Below, piece after piece: positions 17,501-24,581 of a DNA stretch of 64,000 nucleotides. The notes beneath the pieces are model-generated. The model did no database searches. It was not told the origin of the DNA and saw only the letters and a list, made by a program, of their open reading frames with translations. Both the position numbers and the translations under genes were made by a program. The stretch covers positions 1 to 64,000 of the forward strand of contig JBBQNJ010000016.1 of the NCBI GenBank assembly GCA_038329845.1. Direction: 5' to 3'. The first letter of the stretch is position 1; every line of letters begins with the position of its first letter. This stretch comes from JBBQNJ01 sp038329845 (GTDB lineage Bacteria > Planctomycetota > Phycisphaerae > Tepidisphaerales > Tepidisphaeraceae).

Positions 17501-18666
17501 GGGGAGGCGTTAAGGTCCGGGCAATTCCCCCCCATGAACGACAACCCGGCCACCTCGATGTGCCTCTGTCCGATGATGTCGAGGATCACCACCTCCCGCG
17601 CCGCCTCGATCCGGGCGGCGTTAGGATCGGCGTCATCGGGCAGGCGCACGTAGAGGGCGCCCGCCTCGTCCCCGGCGGCGCCGAAGTACCATTCGCCCGC
17701 TTCGTCGAGGAATCGCGGCAGATTTTCGAGGAAAAATGGACTGTTCACCACTGGATGGCGCACCGGATGGGTCAGCTCGACCTGCAAACTCCCATTGGAC
17801 GGGTTGTAGCCTTTCACCCCCGACGGGAACGGGCCGATGATCGAGAATTCGCCGCTGGTATTGGCGTGATCCACCCAGATGGTGGCGTGATCAAAGGCGT
17901 GCGGGTCCGGGTCATTCAGGACCTTGGGCGCGAAGATGCGCGTGTATGGGAAACCCTTGTCGATCTTCTCGACGCGAAACCATTGGGTGTAGATGTTATA
18001 GGGATGCTCGGCGCGCCAGTTCGGCCAGCGGGCCAGTGGCAGGCGCGTCGGATTCCCCGCCGCATCCATCAGCCACAGCGCCCGCGGGATAAAATCCCCG
18101 TCCAGTTTGACCGACCAGAGGCGGTCGCGCGATTCCGGCGGGAAGCCCGCCTTGGCGGCCGACTCCGCCGACACCTTGGTCCATCCCCCCGCGATCGCCT
18201 GCGACCCTGCGATCGTCGCTTCGCCTTGGCCCCACGCCGGATCGCTCACCAACCGGATCGGCGCGCCCTCGGTCCCCGATTCCTTTCCGACCAGCGCGCC
18301 GCGATAGACCGCGCCGCGCTTGAAGACATAGGTGTGCGCCCCCTTGCTCGTCGCCGCGTTCGCCTGCGCCCGGGCATCCCAAGGATGGTGCTTCCAAGCC
18401 TGGTCCGGCGACAGCCCCGAGCGGGCGTCGTCCCCGGCGTCGAAGTCGATGTATCGCGCTGAATCCCCGGCGACGAATCGATATTCCTCCGGCGCCCAGC
18501 GAATTTGCGCCGGACCGTCCACGCTCGCTGCCGACGCCGGGACCGTGGGCTTCCACGCCGGCAACGGCCGATCCTCCCACGCCGGCTTTTCGCCCCGCGC
18601 CGGCGCCGCCAGCAACCACAAACCCGACAATGCCACACCCAGCCGCATCCAGTTGATCCGGTTCAC
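14572..18666 (-). CDS. Large secreted right-handed beta-helix protein with LamG domain and duplicated C-terminal domain
   Basis: About 1364 residues. A signal peptide (MRLGVALSGLWLLAAPARG) precedes a pectate-lyase-like parallel beta-helix (about residues 60-720: DFDAGDDARSGLSPDQAW, IRLVGDCRDVTLRNLHLHDTAGSGIVNF, GIALNRGL and similar Asn/Gly-rich turns). A LamG/concanavalin-type domain follows (about 890-1050, DGRWHHIIAEVDRAAGTTTMYLDG), then two copies of an Ig-like domain separated by a Pro/Lys/Ala linker (copy 1 from VAWGSVSAPKQVAVGE, copy 2 from FDWATVTCPKSAKVGQ), both ending GGW-x-(N/D)R-x-x-(S)TEVGV. A GTG at 18666 was chosen because AAAGGTGA lies 7 nt upstream; the in-frame ATG is at 18684. 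Probably a polysaccharide-active or surface protein; substrate unknown. Confidence 0.85.
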   Translation of the reverse strand: MNRINWMRLGVALSGLWLLAAPARGEKPAWEDRPLPAWKPTVPASAASVDGPAQIRWAPEEYRFVAGDSARYIDFDAGDDARSGLSPDQAWKHHPWDARAQANAATSKGAHTYVFKRGAVYRGALVGKESGTEGAPIRLVSDPAWGQGEATIAGSQAIAGGWTKVSAESAAKAGFPPESRDRLWSVKLDGDFIPRALWLMDAAGNPTRLPLARWPNWRAEHPYNIYTQWFRVEKIDKGFPYTRIFAPKVLNDPDPHAFDHATIWVDHANTSGEFSIIGPFPSGVKGYNPSNGSLQVELTHPVRHPVVNSPFFLENLPRFLDEAGEWYFGAAGDEAGALYVRLPDDADPNAARIEAAREVVILDIIGQRHIEVAGLSFMGGNCPDLNASPDVGGYRKPNNNTQSAAIRLVGDCRDVTLRNLHLHDTAGSGIVNFITGADDLVSGIRVTDNRIERIDTDGIALNRGLAWRNTDAQPKGRLTDVMILRNRIHDTGSRSTEPQGGRGIDVYGPEVAEIAGNVIDHTGAQGIDINGGRPMGGWMGRDAAETPLTRILVDRNQVAETLLRQSDFGGIEFWGTGPIYVYDNISYNPVGFVAHRNVYHKNQAFYFDHGYKGYLFNNIGWSDSRDDAYKGILAEKFFQQVRNRWTMAFQNTSWNFRNHYGHEGAYGDQQQYLGNLLMDAMSFHSFWRLDEATEIAYSHNVHGGKYELFYSRFKGDKYRSIDEMKAAIAGMKNQQATDVGWVSDDPLVKDAKAHDFRPTDTSAAIDRGVKAFVPWSLYGVVGEWNFLLRPDQPGTVLGYDLYPQRFYTGGEMFQMKGPMPGNDLVGEGIAAESYIPGVLENWAPGAIALDGKSRLTLANARLVKDIPYKYAKEDRVWPGKDRKTVRMEDNNFLIEAVLRVQPGAATGTVAGKMAPDAGYDLGLDAQGRLVMRLRAAGADASRTTATAVNDGRWHHIIAEVDRAAGTTTMYLDGVAANGPASGAVPAAGVSLDNDADFVVGEGLVGALDYLRVSRGTLADAKTTIDELMAWQFNGPALHDFAGRPAAGTARDAGAIENPTASGPLAIHYTPPAPLAESPPAPVKGDAAAGNDDFKEGPDRTVKAVAWGSVSAPKQVAVGEVVDVQVVFGTESIAKEQVLKVDLHGFVGPKRVGPIAHSAGLKVTPGVTKPYAVRLKVPKRDGLSAVAVVVVVSPDGGWENRTLSTEVGVKVVAAGAEAPKPKDEPKVPVKDDAPAKAPPKADAGAGAAPADDMQTREFDWATVTCPKSAKVGQKVTVEIKIKPEAIKQDVKLRVDTHWFEGKARKAGGPRSGLLPIKAGESKTFTVTLPIPDKPNISAVQYVIYVGPTGGWADRLYTSEVGVRVK

Positions 18667-18684
18667 GTTCGATTCACCTTTCAT

Positions 18685-19055
18685 CCATTAGCGAAGCTGC
18701 GAAGAAAGCCGAGCAATCTTCGCGATCTTCGTGTCCTTGGTCGTGAAAATCCATCACGGCACCGACACGGACACAGCCGACGGCGGCCGTGCCACAATTC
18801 CCTCGCGCCGCGCAAAGGTTATTTTCTCCTCGAATAATCTCGGGAAATTAAACGCGAAGGGGCGAAGACGCGAAGAAACACCCAAATTTTTCTCTTCGTG
18901 TTCTTTCGAGCCTCGCGGTGAAAATCCCTCCGCTCATCGCGCAAGCACCCAAGGCAACGTCGAATCAGTCTCCGCCCGCCCAGTCCGGCATTTTTTGCTT
19001 CGCCCCTTCGTCCCTTCGCGTTTGAATTCCTTCTCCGAGCAACCGGGAACCCCAC
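18685..19055. other. Gene-free spacer with degenerate repeat text
   Basis: Between the beta-helix gene and the prepilin-like gene. No convincing coding frame. It contains repeated CGCGAAG/CTTCGCG-type words (around 18705-18735 and 18850-18935) typical of degenerate dispersed repeats in planctomycete-like genomes. No clear promoter or terminator was identified. Confidence 0.5.
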
Positions 19056-19823
19056 TCACTTCGGAAGCCATTCCTTCTGGTTCCGCGCTTTGGCATCCTT
19101 CAACGTCACGCTTTCCGCGTGCCCATCCCCGAAGACGAAGTTCGCCGCCCGGTTTGGATGGGACGTCAGTCCCTTCCAAATCGGATCCCACGGCCAGGGG
19201 ACCATGTACATGGCGATCGGATCGGCCGTCAGGTACAGCGACATGTCCAGGCTCCCCGGCAGCCGCCCATCGCCGAACCAGAACGCCGCGCTGGTCAGCC
19301 GCGTGATCTTCAACGGCTTGTTCGGGTCGGAGGCGGCGGATTGGCCGCCGAGGTAACGATTTATTCCGTAGTCATAGCCGGCATTGGTGTAGTGCCGCGG
19401 CAACACGTTGTCGGTCAGTTGCGGGCAATGCAGCACCGTCGGACGGCGGACGATGCACTTCGAGTTCATCCCGTTGGTGTTCTCGTAATACCCATCGGCC
19501 ACGCTGCTCGTGCTGTAGCCGACGTATCGAGGATTTTTCTGATACCACCAGGTCTTGGACAAGTCCTTGTATCCGATGCTGTCGTACGCCGGCGCCGGCG
19601 AACCGTTGTGCGGCAAGACCCCCCGCCAGTCCCCGGCGTAGATCGTCCCCCACTGCGCCAGTTGCCGCAGGTTGCTCAGGCATTGCACGTTGTTCCCGGC
19701 GATGCGCACCTTCGACAACACCGGAAGCAACATCGAGATCAACACGGCGATCACACCAATAACAACGAGCAGTTCCACCAGCGTAAAACCGCGTCGCATA
19801 CGCAAGAGGGTGCGGTTCAACAT
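19056..19823 (-). CDS. Prepilin-type N-terminal methylation-domain secreted protein (H-X-DG type)
   Basis: A 255-residue protein starting with a type IV prepilin/pseudopilin signal: basic leader RMRRGFTLVELLVVIGVIAVLISMLLPVLSKVR, with cleavage expected after the Gly and methylation of Phe. The C terminus carries HPNRAANFVFGDGHAES, the motif of planctomycete prepilin-processing-associated proteins, here with 10 rather than 9 residues between His and Asp-Gly. ATG 19823 is preceded by AAAGGAGA. It sits between a PEP-CTERM protein and the beta-helix protein, all downstream of a LacI regulator. Export could use the prepilin peptidase and the pilus genes at 54-62 kb; no peptidase gene is in the window. 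Confidence 0.9.
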   Translation of the reverse strand: MLNRTLLRMRRGFTLVELLVVIGVIAVLISMLLPVLSKVRIAGNNVQCLSNLRQLAQWGTIYAGDWRGVLPHNGSPAPAYDSIGYKDLSKTWWYQKNPRYVGYSTSSVADGYYENTNGMNSKCIVRRPTVLHCPQLTDNVLPRHYTNAGYDYGINRYLGGQSAASDPNKPLKITRLTSAAFWFGDGRLPGSLDMSLYLTADPIAMYMVPWPWDPIWKGLTSHPNRAANFVFGDGHAESVTLKDAKARNQKEWLPK

Positions 19824-19904
19824 GGTCAATCTCCTTTGCGCCGGTCCTTTGTGACCGGCGCGGATCAGTGATTCCGTTCTTGACCGCCAAGACTCACCCC
19901 AGCG

Positions 19905-20522
19905 TCAACGCCGACGGCGCAGCAGCGCCAGACCGCCCAGCCCCAGCAACCCCAATGATGAAGGCTCGGGGACGGCCGTGACGGTGATGTCGTCGAGGTA
20001 GAAGAAGTCGGTTCCACCTTCGACCGATTCGATGCGAATCTTCTGCGACGAGCCGGTCAACGAGGAGGTGTCCAAGGCGTACTCGGCGTAGTACCAGCCC
20101 TTGAACGCCCCATTCGGATTATTGGCCGTCACAGTGATGGTGTCCAAGGTGAACGTGGTGTCGCCATCGAAAAATTTTGGAACAAGCTGTTCGTCGCCTT
20201 CCAAAAAGTTTTGCCCCCACCAGAACGACAGTTTCACATCGCTCTTGCCGGTCAGGTCGAGGGTTCGTTCGATGGATCGATTTCCGCTGGCCATGTCCAT
20301 TCCATAGCTTCCTGCTCCGTGGTGCGTTCCAACAACATGCGTTCCCGCCGAGGTCGTCCATGTATTGGCAGTCCACCCGTATCCGTTGCCCACGGCCGGG
20401 GTGGCGTCGGAAAAACTCCCGTCCTCAAACCCGTCGAACGCGATGATGGGCGCTGCGTGCGATCCGACCGCCAAGGCCGAAAACGCCGCCATCGCCATTG
20501 TCCAGACCAGTTTCTTCCGCAT
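19905..20522 (-). CDS. PEP-CTERM sorting-domain exported protein
   Basis: A 205-residue secreted protein. Signal peptide MRKKLVWTMAMAAFSALAVGSHA; the mature region (FDGFEDGSFSDATPAVGNGYGWTANTWTTSAG to FYLDDITVTA) is a carbohydrate-binding/jelly-roll-like beta domain; the tail VPEPSSLGLLGLGGLALLRRRR is a PEP-CTERM signal recognised by an exosortase. ATG at 20522 has GGAGGT 4-5 nt upstream. It lies 73 bp after the LacI gene, so probably in its operon or regulon. It is likely a surface or extracellular-matrix protein that binds a polysaccharide; that is inference. Confidence 0.9.
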   Translation of the reverse strand: MRKKLVWTMAMAAFSALAVGSHAAPIIAFDGFEDGSFSDATPAVGNGYGWTANTWTTSAGTHVVGTHHGAGSYGMDMASGNRSIERTLDLTGKSDVKLSFWWGQNFLEGDEQLVPKFFDGDTTFTLDTITVTANNPNGAFKGWYYAEYALDTSSLTGSSQKIRIESVEGGTDFFYLDDITVTAVPEPSSLGLLGLGGLALLRRRR

Positions 20523-20595
20523 CACAACCTCCAAAATAAAAGGACTCGCTTTGGCCCGCGGCAACGCGCCGCGAGTCGGTAATACTGCTGTCGAT

Positions 20596-21645
20596 TCAAC
20601 CCGACCGCGCCGGGGGCGCGTTTGGCTCAAGGCCGGTGACCGGACACGCGGGGAACGCCACCGCCCGCGCGGGTCGATGCGCCCGCGGATTGGCGATCTT
20701 GGCCAGCACCTCGCCCACTGCGCAACGCCCCATCGCATACGCGTCGATCCGCATGGTGGGCAGCGCGATCCCCCCGACATCGACCACCCGCTCGCTGAAC
20801 GTCACGATCTCCAAGTCTTGCGGCACACTCAGCCCCAGGCCCATCGCCGCCACGAACACCGCCGACGCCTCGTCGCCATAGCAGACGATCGCCGTGGGGC
20901 GATCCGGGGCGTCGAGCAAATGCCGCAGATGGGCAATGCGCTGGTCGCGCGGCAATCTCGCCTCGGGTGCCACCCGGCACGGCGTCAGCCCGGCGGCCCG
21001 CATCGCCTGGCAATATCCTTCGTGGCGATCCCGCGTCGAATAATGTACGGCCGGCCACTCCTCCAGCGCCCACAGAAGGTCCACGTACGCGATCCGCCGA
21101 TGTCCCTGCGCCAGCAGCCACTGGGTGGCGTTGGCACCGGCCCCAAAGTCGTCGGGATGCACGCAATCATGCGCCTGCTTGACGTTCAACCAGATCGAGG
21201 GAATGCGAAAGCGATCGAGCAATTCCGACATTCCCGCCGGAACGTGATAGGTGTAATTCAGCAGCAGCCCATCACACGAATGCTTGCGCAGGAACAGGGG
21301 CATCTGCGATTCATCCACCAGCGCCCCATCCCCCAGGCGCGACACCACCAATTGCTTGTCATGTTCGGCCAGAGCGTCGGTGATCCCGTACACCATCCCC
21401 TGCGGCAAGGTGCTGGTGGTCTCCCCCGTGCCGGCGACCAAAGCGATGCTGTTGAACTTGCCGGAGACGGTTGCGGCGGCGGCGGTGTTGGGTCGATACC
21501 CCAGCCGCACCGCCACGTCGCGGATCTCCTTGCGACGGCGCTCGCTGAGGCGCAGCTTCTGGTCCCGTCCGCGCAGTACACGTGAAACGGCGGATTGATG
21601 AATCCCCGCGGCGATCCCGACATCTTTCAGCGTGACTTGGACCAT
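20596..21645 (-). CDS. LacI-family transcriptional regulator (second copy)
   Basis: A 349-residue repressor with HTH VTLKDVGIAAGIHQSAVSRVL, hinge LGYRPNTAAAATVSGKF, and a periplasmic-binding-protein-like ligand domain containing DGLLLNYTYHVP, IPSIWLNVKQAHDCVHPDD and QGHRRIAYVDL, shared with the LacI protein at 514-1557. ATG 21645 (MVQVTL) fits the family; the frame extends 21 codons further. Its promoter (TTGACA-16-TAGAAT) overlaps a near-perfect 20 bp palindrome, suggesting autorepression. The three genes downstream on the same strand encode exported proteins and are the likely targets. Ligand unknown, presumably a sugar. Confidence 0.93.
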   Translation of the reverse strand: MVQVTLKDVGIAAGIHQSAVSRVLRGRDQKLRLSERRRKEIRDVAVRLGYRPNTAAAATVSGKFNSIALVAGTGETTSTLPQGMVYGITDALAEHDKQLVVSRLGDGALVDESQMPLFLRKHSCDGLLLNYTYHVPAGMSELLDRFRIPSIWLNVKQAHDCVHPDDFGAGANATQWLLAQGHRRIAYVDLLWALEEWPAVHYSTRDRHEGYCQAMRAAGLTPCRVAPEARLPRDQRIAHLRHLLDAPDRPTAIVCYGDEASAVFVAAMGLGLSVPQDLEIVTFSERVVDVGGIALPTMRIDAYAMGRCAVGEVLAKIANPRAHRPARAVAFPACPVTGLEPNAPPARSG

Positions 21646-21687
21646 ATCGCACCCGCTGGTCTCATATGCCGCATCGTCAAGGCGCGA

Positions 21688-21707
21688 TGCTTCATACGTT
21701 TGATGCA
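21688..21707. promoter_or_regulatory. Candidate LacI operator
   Basis: TGCTTCATACGTTTGATGCA is a palindrome in 8 of 10 base pairs, centred on CpG, as is usual for LacI-family operators. It touches the -10 hexamer of the LacI gene promoter on the downstream side, so a bound repressor would block initiation. Confidence 0.6.
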
Positions 21708-21734
21708 TTCTACCCCCGTTTTGCGGGCTGTCAA
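21707..21734 (-). promoter_or_regulatory. Sigma-70-type promoter of the second LacI gene
   Basis: On the minus strand: -35 TTGACA (21734-21729), 16 bp spacer, -10 TAGAAT (21712-21707). Nearly identical in layout to the promoter of the first LacI gene (TTGACA-16-TAGAGT). Confidence 0.7.
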
Positions 21735-21786
21735 GAAAAATCGTCGGTTTTTTTCCGTCGCCCCACCCTTAGACGCCCCCGAACGA

Positions 21787-21907
21787 AAAAAGGGGACGCG
21801 CTTCTTTTTCCGACAGTGAACACTTTGTCGATAAAAAACTCAATTAATGTCAAATTATAGTAATGTATCTCTATTATCTTGCGAAAAAAGAAGCGCGTCC
21901 CCTTTTT
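21787..21907. mobile_element. AT-rich MITE-like element, copy 1
   Basis: About 121 bp bounded by inverted repeats: AAAAAGGGGACGCGCTTCTT (from 21787) against AAGAAGCGCGTCCCCTTTTT (ending 21907). The inner ~70 bp is strongly AT-rich (TGTCGATAAAAAACTCAATTAATGTC...), in sharp contrast to the flanks. No coding frame belongs to it. Copies 2 and 3 are at 41731-41852 and 49566-49685 with the same ends and length but different cores. It lies just upstream of the LacI promoter. Confidence 0.85.
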
Positions 21908-22052
21908 GTGGCGGGCGCGCCTGATCATCGCGACAGGCAGGGATCAATCCCTCTGTAATTCATCGCGCCTGCGCCGCTTCGCGTTTAATCTCTCTCGCGG
22001 TGCCATACGCGGACCCTCGCTTTCCCCGCTGACGGCGGGTGTCGCCGCGGGG

Positions 22053-22058
22053 TATAAT
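22053..22058 (+). promoter_or_regulatory. -10 element (TATAAT) 6 nt before a start codon
   Basis: A perfect TATAAT, then 6 nt (ctcgcc), then the ATG at 22065; no ribosome-binding site. Predicted leaderless transcription start. Confidence 0.6.
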
Positions 22059-22064
22059 CTCGCC

Positions 22065-22490
22065 ATGGCCGGAACGGTCGGGCATCAGATATTCACCTTG
22101 CTGGTCCTGGCAATCCCCATCGCCTGCGTGGCGAGAACCGTCGTGTACGAGGAGATTTTCCGGCAATGGCGGGATTTCTGCGTTTCGCGCAGCAAGACGT
22201 GCCGCAGCCTCGTCGAGCGGAAGTTCTTCTATCTGTTCACCTGTGAATACTGCTTCAGTCATTGGGTCGCGCTGGGATTTCTGATCCTCGCGGACTTCAA
22301 ACTGCTGTTCGACGACTGGCGGGGATGGCTCGTCGGCTTTTTCTCGCTGGTGTTCATCGCCAATGTCTATCTCAGCGTCTATGCCCGCGTGCGGGTGGAC
22401 ATTACCAGCGAGAAAGCGATCGCCAAGGCGCGCGAAAAGCAGGCGGAAAAGCTCGAAGTCGAGATCGCGCGGGAGAAATCCCGTCCGTGA
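22065..22490 (+). CDS. Small DUF1360-like membrane protein
   Basis: A 141-residue protein with an N-terminal helix (HQIFTLLVLAIPIACVARTVV), the motif KFFYLFTCEYCFSHWVALGFLILADF, a third helix (GWLVGFFSLVFIANVYLSVYARV) and a charged C-terminal helix (EKAIAKAREKQAEKLEVEIAREK) that may form a coiled coil. The C-x-x-C-x-x-x-W arrangement recalls DUF1360 membrane proteins of unknown function. The in-frame region upstream of ATG 22065 is non-coding (it runs into the MITE). A TATAAT box 6 nt before the ATG suggests a leaderless mRNA. Confidence 0.75.
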   Translation: MAGTVGHQIFTLLVLAIPIACVARTVVYEEIFRQWRDFCVSRSKTCRSLVERKFFYLFTCEYCFSHWVALGFLILADFKLLFDDWRGWLVGFFSLVFIANVYLSVYARVRVDITSEKAIAKAREKQAEKLEVEIAREKSRP

Positions 22491-22625
22491 CCCAACCGCC
22501 GCGGCGGCGTTGCGCATACACCCGTGCGCATCACCGTATCGGCCGCACGGAAGGCGCGGCGATCGAGCGCCGTGGCCCCCAGCGGCTATTCATGCCCGTC
22601 GCCGGTCACGGCCGATAACGCGGTT

Positions 22626-23024
22626 ATGCGCATCGTGCTGGTGGATGATGATCATGGGATGCGCCGTCTGCTGGCGCAATGCCTGGCGGCCCGCGGATTC
22701 ACCATCGCCGGCGAGGCCAGCGACGGTGCCGCGGCGCTGGAGTTGATCCAGCGAACGACACCCGACGCGGTGGTGACGGACTGCCAGATGCCGCGAATGG
22801 ATGGTCTGAGCATGGTGCGGACCTTGAGAGCCTCGGGCGAGCGATGCGGAGTGCTGATGCTCTCGTCGCAGCAGAGCGCCGCCGTGCAAACCGCGGCCCG
22901 CTCGGCGGGCGTGGATGAATATCTGCTCAAGCCCCCCACCGGACCGGCGCTGATCGGGTTGATCGGGCAAGTCGCCCAAGCCCTTCGACGGCTGCCGGAA
23001 AACGCTCGTGCGCAGGTCGCGTGA
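22626..23024 (+). CDS. Single-domain response regulator (CheY-like)
   Basis: A 132-residue phospho-receiver with all key residues: acidic trio in MRIVLVDDDHG, phospho-acceptor Asp in DAVVTDCQMPRMDG, Ser/Thr position in GVLMLSSQQ and Lys in YLLKPP. There is no output domain, so it acts by binding a partner protein. No histidine kinase is adjacent. The frame opens earlier (22524) but homology begins at ATG 22626, which is preceded, at 6 nt spacing, by GATAAC, a weak -10 candidate. Confidence 0.9.
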   Translation: MRIVLVDDDHGMRRLLAQCLAARGFTIAGEASDGAAALELIQRTTPDAVVTDCQMPRMDGLSMVRTLRASGERCGVLMLSSQQSAAVQTAARSAGVDEYLLKPPTGPALIGLIGQVAQALRRLPENARAQVA

Positions 23025-23057
23025 TTCTCGATCCCGCAACCCCGTGGTGGCCGAAGG

Positions 23058-23612
23058 CTACTCACCCGGCACCCGGCGGATGCGAGGATCGGTAAAAACA
23101 TCGAGTTCATCGCGGCTGGCGCTGGAAAACTCGGTCACCAGCGCCCCATCGGGCCCCGCCTGGAACCAATGGAGCGTGTTCGGAGGAATCGTGTACTGAT
23201 CGCCCGGACGAAGCTCGATCTCATGGAAGACGGAATAGTGTTCGGCGCTGCCGGCGGGCGGGCGGCACTTGGCCGGCACCGTGGCCTGACCTTCCACGTA
23301 AAGCCAGACGACGCCGTATCGGCATCGAAACGTCTCCCGCTTTCCCGGGTCGGCTCGCCCATCGGCGAGCTTCACCGGGGGATGGCGATGCTGCGGGCAG
23401 GTCTGGCCGGGAAGCATCGCCAGTTCCTTGCCGCAATATCGCTCGTTATTCACAACCATCACGACGCCCAGCCCCTGGGATTCAAAATCGCCCAGCCCGA
23501 GGTCCGCCAGCTCGATCGCCGCGATTTCGTCCGGGCGAATCGCCACATGGGCCGCGTTGAACACACGAATGATGCGATCCCGCTGGGCTTGGGTCATTGA
23601 GGTCGATTGCAT
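23058..23612 (-). CDS. D-lyxose ketol-isomerase (cupin family)
   Basis: A 184-residue cupin enzyme expected to interconvert D-lyxose and D-xylulose (D-mannose/D-fructose also reported for the family). Diagnostic regions: LPGQTCPQHRHPPV with the metal-binding His pair, PGKRETFRCRYGVVWLYVEG with the Glu ligand, and QYTIPPNTLHWFQAGPDGALVTEFSSASRDELDVFTDPRI with the last His ligand. ATG 23612 has GGAG 7 nt upstream; the longer frame reading to 23741 lacks family similarity. Monocistronic. Confidence 0.9.
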   Translation of the reverse strand: MQSTSMTQAQRDRIIRVFNAAHVAIRPDEIAAIELADLGLGDFESQGLGVVMVVNNERYCGKELAMLPGQTCPQHRHPPVKLADGRADPGKRETFRCRYGVVWLYVEGQATVPAKCRPPAGSAEHYSVFHEIELRPGDQYTIPPNTLHWFQAGPDGALVTEFSSASRDELDVFTDPRIRRVPGE

Positions 23613-23771
23613 TGTGCACTCCGTGATGGTTTTCAGTTCCGCGATACGTCGATCGACGAAGCCGAACGATAAATTACCGGCGCCCCGATGCAAGTCGGCC
23701 CCGTCACTTTGGGGGTGCCGGGCCGGCAAGCTGGAAGCCATTGGGGTGCAGGCATCTTGCCTCGCAGTGCC

Positions 23772-23790
23772 GACAGGCTGGAAGCCTGTC
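23772..23790. repeat. Short palindromic repeat (GACAGGCT-GGA-AGCCTGTC)
   Basis: An 8 bp perfect inverted repeat with a 3 nt loop. A degenerate relative (AAGCTGGAAGCC) occurs at about 23729, and the same 12-13 bp core appears inverted near 14157. A dispersed intergenic palindrome between the lyxose isomerase and tsaE genes. Confidence 0.6.
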
Positions 23791-23824
23791 CCTCAAGGAA
23801 ATATCGATTCATCCGCCCGCTGAA

Positions 23825-24274
23825 TCAAATGCCTGTAAAATCTCCGGCCCGAAGCCCCGAGATGCGGATTTCCCGCCGGCGCGGGCCAAGCGTGGTCATC
23901 GTGACATAGATCGCATTCGGCGGGATCAGCCGCGAAATGCGCGTCGCCCATTCGACCACGACCACCCCCGCTTGCTCGATCAGTTCGGTGAATCCGATTG
24001 CTTCAAAGTCATCCTCGCCCGCCACGCGGTAGGCGTCGAGATGGTGGACCGCCAGCCTTCCCTGCCTATATACATTCAGTAAGACATAAGTGGGACTGGA
24101 GACCACTCGCGGATCGGCCCCCAAGCCGCGTAACAGGCCGCGAACGAAACGGGTCTTGCCGGCGCCGAGCTGGCCATCCAGCGCGATGCATTCGCCTCCG
24201 ATCAGACGAGCGGCCAGGCTGGCGGCGACGGCTTCGGTCTGCGTTTCACTGGTTGTGACCCCGACCCAATCCAT
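23825..24274 (-). CDS. tsaE: tRNA threonylcarbamoyladenosine biosynthesis ATPase TsaE
   Basis: A 149-residue P-loop protein required with TsaB and TsaD for t6A modification of ANN-decoding tRNAs. Walker A is GQLGAGKT; the family signature SSPTYVLLNVY and HHLDAYRV follow, with VVVEWATRI (Walker B-like) and a short C-terminal strand region. ATG 24274 (MDWVGVTTSE) was chosen because family proteins start near there; the open frame reaches 24400. TATCAT lies 8 nt upstream of this ATG. No tsaB or tsaD nearby. Confidence 0.93.
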   Translation of the reverse strand: MDWVGVTTSETQTEAVAASLAARLIGGECIALDGQLGAGKTRFVRGLLRGLGADPRVVSSPTYVLLNVYRQGRLAVHHLDAYRVAGEDDFEAIGFTELIEQAGVVVVEWATRISRLIPPNAIYVTMTTLGPRRREIRISGLRAGDFTGI

Positions 24275-24581
24275 CGCGCTGGATGATACGCGGGCGAGCC
24301 GTCGCGCCCAGAGCCGCCGACGGCGGCTCGATCCGGAACAATCGTCATTTCTCTTCCATCCACCCTTGTCAATCGGTCCAATGCCGGGTACATCGTCCAT
24401 CGCGACTCACTTAAGAGGCCGGGACGATTTTTTCTGCAAGACCGATCGCGGACTGGCCGATAAAATCAGCAGAGAGAAGTCCCGGATCAGGGTTGGACCG
24501 TTCGTCGATCGGAGACGGGGTCTCCAGGCGATTCGGATGGGCTTTCTCTTCCCGAACTCTACGACCCAAGCGAGAGCAGTA

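Noticed and set aside
15964..18462. An 832-codon open frame on the plus strand
   Set aside because: It lies opposite the beta-helix gene, whose signal peptide, domains and ribosome site are clear. The antisense frame is rich in Arg, His and Pro, as expected of a GC-rich shadow.
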